A stretch of 64,000 nucleotides of DNA from CBDFHB01 sp965250115 (GTDB lineage: Bacteria > Acidobacteriota > Vicinamibacteria > Marinacidobacterales > SMYC01). Of the stretch, positions 62,769 through 64,000 are shown piece by piece. Made by a program: the position numbers and the translations under genes. Each line of letters opens with the position of its first letter. Position 1 is the first letter of the stretch. The notes below the pieces were generated by a model. The model saw nothing but the letters and a program-made list of their open reading frames with translations, searched no databases and was not told where the DNA came from. Location of the stretch: NCBI GenBank assembly GCA_965250115.1, contig CBDFNJ010000002.1, forward strand, positions 434,001 through 498,000. The letters run 5' to 3'.

Positions 62769-64000
62769 ATGTATCTTCTTTATAGCCTGTTCTTCGCGGC
62801 CGCCCTCGTCGTGGGGGCGCCCTATTTCGTGTACCGTAGCCTACGGAGCGAGGGGTACGGCTCGGCCTGGCTCGCGAGGTTCCGGGTGCCCGCGGTCAAT
62901 CCTGAGGGCAAGCCCTCGATTTGGGTTCACGCCGTGTCCGTGGGGGAAGTCATCGCCGCCGCGACGCTCCTTCCGAAGTTGCGAGAGGCATTTCCAGAAA
63001 AACGGATCGCGCTGTCCGTAACGACAGTGACAGGGCGACGGATCGCCGAGGAGAAGCTGCGAAGCGCGGCGACGGACGTCTTCTACTGCCCCTTCGATTT
63101 CGCGACGCTCGTGCGCCGGGTCATCGGCCGGGTGAAGCCCGTAGCGCTCGTCGTGATCGAAACTGAGATTTGGCCGACTCTCTTCAGGGAGGTACGTCGG
63201 GCCGGCGGCGCGACGTTCCTCGTGAATGGCCGCATCTCCGATCGTTCCTATCCTCGTTATCGGCGCATCCGTTGGTTTCTAAGGACCTTTCTCGCGGAGC
63301 TCGACTGTCTGTGCATGCAAAACACGCTCTATGCCGAGAGGATCCGAGCGATGGGGGCGCCCGAAGAGCGCGTGCGGGTCACCGGTAGCTTGAAGTTCGA
63401 CGCATCACCTTACCTGCCGCGCGAGGGACGAGGGAGAGTTCTTCCGGAGCGCCGGCGGATTTGGATCGGGGGAAGCACTCTCGATTCCGAGGAGAAGATT
63501 CTTCTCTCCGTCTTCGCGCGACTACGTCAGAAGAGCCCCGAGCTTTTGTTGGTGCTCGCACCGAGGCATCCAAACCGCTTCGAGGAGGTGGTCGCGCTCT
63601 CCGAGCGATGGGGCTTCGAGGTCGCGCGACGCTCCGAAGCCGGGAGCCCCTCCGAGAGCGTCGAGGTGTTCGTCCTCGACACGCTCGGGGAGCTCGCGGG
63701 GCTCTTTGCGGAAGCGGACTACGTCTTCGTAGGGGGAAGCCTCGTGGATTGGGGCGGTCACAACATCATCGAGCCCGCCGCCGAGGGCAAGCCGGTCTTG
63801 TTCGGTCCGCACATGCAGAACTTTCCCGACATCGCCCGCTCCTTCTTGGAGGCCGACGCGGCCATCGAGGTCGCGAACGAGGAAGAGCTCCTCGGCGCAA
63901 TGGAAGATCTCGTGAGCCGGCCCGAGCGATGCCGCGCGCTCGGCGAGAACGCGCTGCGCGTCATCGAGGAGAATCGTGGTGCGACGGACCGGACCATCGC
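62769..64000 (+). CDS. waaA: 3-deoxy-D-manno-octulosonic acid (Kdo) transferase, cut by the window end
   Basis: 410 codons from ATG 62769 without a stop. An N-terminal anchor (LLYSLFFAAALVVGAPYFVY) precedes the GT-B fold: WVHAVSVGEVIAAATLLPKL (catalytic Glu), VVIETEIWPTLFREVR, LVNGRISDRSYPRYR, MGAPEERVRVTGSLKFD, ADYVFVGGSLVDWGGHNIIE and PVLFGPHMQNFPDIA. It adds Kdo to lipid A precursor at the inner membrane, showing that the organism makes LPS. Missing only about the last 10-20 residues. Confidence 0.95.
   Translation, partial: MYLLYSLFFAAALVVGAPYFVYRSLRSEGYGSAWLARFRVPAVNPEGKPSIWVHAVSVGEVIAAATLLPKLREAFPEKRIALSVTTVTGRRIAEEKLRSAATDVFYCPFDFATLVRRVIGRVKPVALVVIETEIWPTLFREVRRAGGATFLVNGRISDRSYPRYRRIRWFLRTFLAELDCLCMQNTLYAERIRAMGAPEERVRVTGSLKFDASPYLPREGRGRVLPERRRIWIGGSTLDSEEKILLSVFARLRQKSPELLLVLAPRHPNRFEEVVALSERWGFEVARRSEAGSPSESVEVFVLDTLGELAGLFAEADYVFVGGSLVDWGGHNIIEPAAEGKPVLFGPHMQNFPDIARSFLEADAAIEVANEEELLGAMEDLVSRPERCRALGENALRVIEENRGATDRTI

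Noticed and set aside
1..64000. CRISPR array, prophage structural genes, or secondary-metabolite cluster
   Set aside because: No short regularly spaced repeats, no capsid/terminase/tail genes and no PKS/NRPS domains were seen; repeats here are IS copies.

Overview
The window looks like a piece of a GC-rich, Gram-negative bacterial chromosome. It carries two TonB-dependent receptors, an LPS Kdo transferase and several lipoproteins. The gene style suggests Acidobacteriota or a relative: receptors with an N-terminal carboxypeptidase-like domain, a relic of a large Ser/Thr kinase, and a DUF4388 protein. That placement is inference; there is no rRNA or marker tree here.

Layout. 0-18 kb is a transposon graveyard. 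It holds IS3, IS21, ISAzo13, ISL3 and three kinds of IS256-family element, with host genes left as fragments (ferredoxin, SAM methyltransferase, a small CxxC protein, a winged-helix-like protein). Its core is a four-level nest at 11.8-17.9 kb: ISL3 in IS256-type B, in IS256-type A, in ISAzo13. Most junctions have exact target duplications. 17.9-27.5 kb is a gene-bearing block: DUF4399 lipoprotein, methyltransferase, TonB receptor, VOC lipoprotein, YcaQ-like glycosylase, 1-Cys peroxiredoxin, nitroreductase, and an AhpD-like peroxidase whose CxxC motif appears to be Cys-x-x-Sec, encoded by an in-frame TGA. 27.5-46 kb is again mobile: IS5 beside a truncated IS3, IS21 inside a decayed IS110, two full copies and one partial copy of a single-ORF integrase-type IS, IS91 fragments, and an integrase relic beside a tRNA-Thr 3' fragment. 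Cargo-like genes sit among them (sulfatase, a beta-propeller enzyme-like protein with a MYXO-CTERM-like tail, a BNR/VPS10-type propeller protein).

46.4-64 kb is ordinary chromosome: tRNA-Leu(GAG), secG-tpiA-pgk, then a cobalamin riboswitch leading btuB-btuF-btuD-btuC-pduO-cobT-cobS-cobC-cobU. These nine genes, mostly overlapping by a few bases, import corrinoid, adenosylate it and assemble the nucleotide loop. They are followed by a DUF4388 protein with TQ repeats, a frameshifted receiver/PAS/histidine kinase, gapA, and waaA running off the window end.

Several host genes carry single-site lesions or recoding signals: TGA in the AhpD-like gene, TAG at an apparent Trp codon, a C9 tract, and a one-base frameshift in the sensor kinase. 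Each needs read-level checking before it is called biology rather than assembly error.
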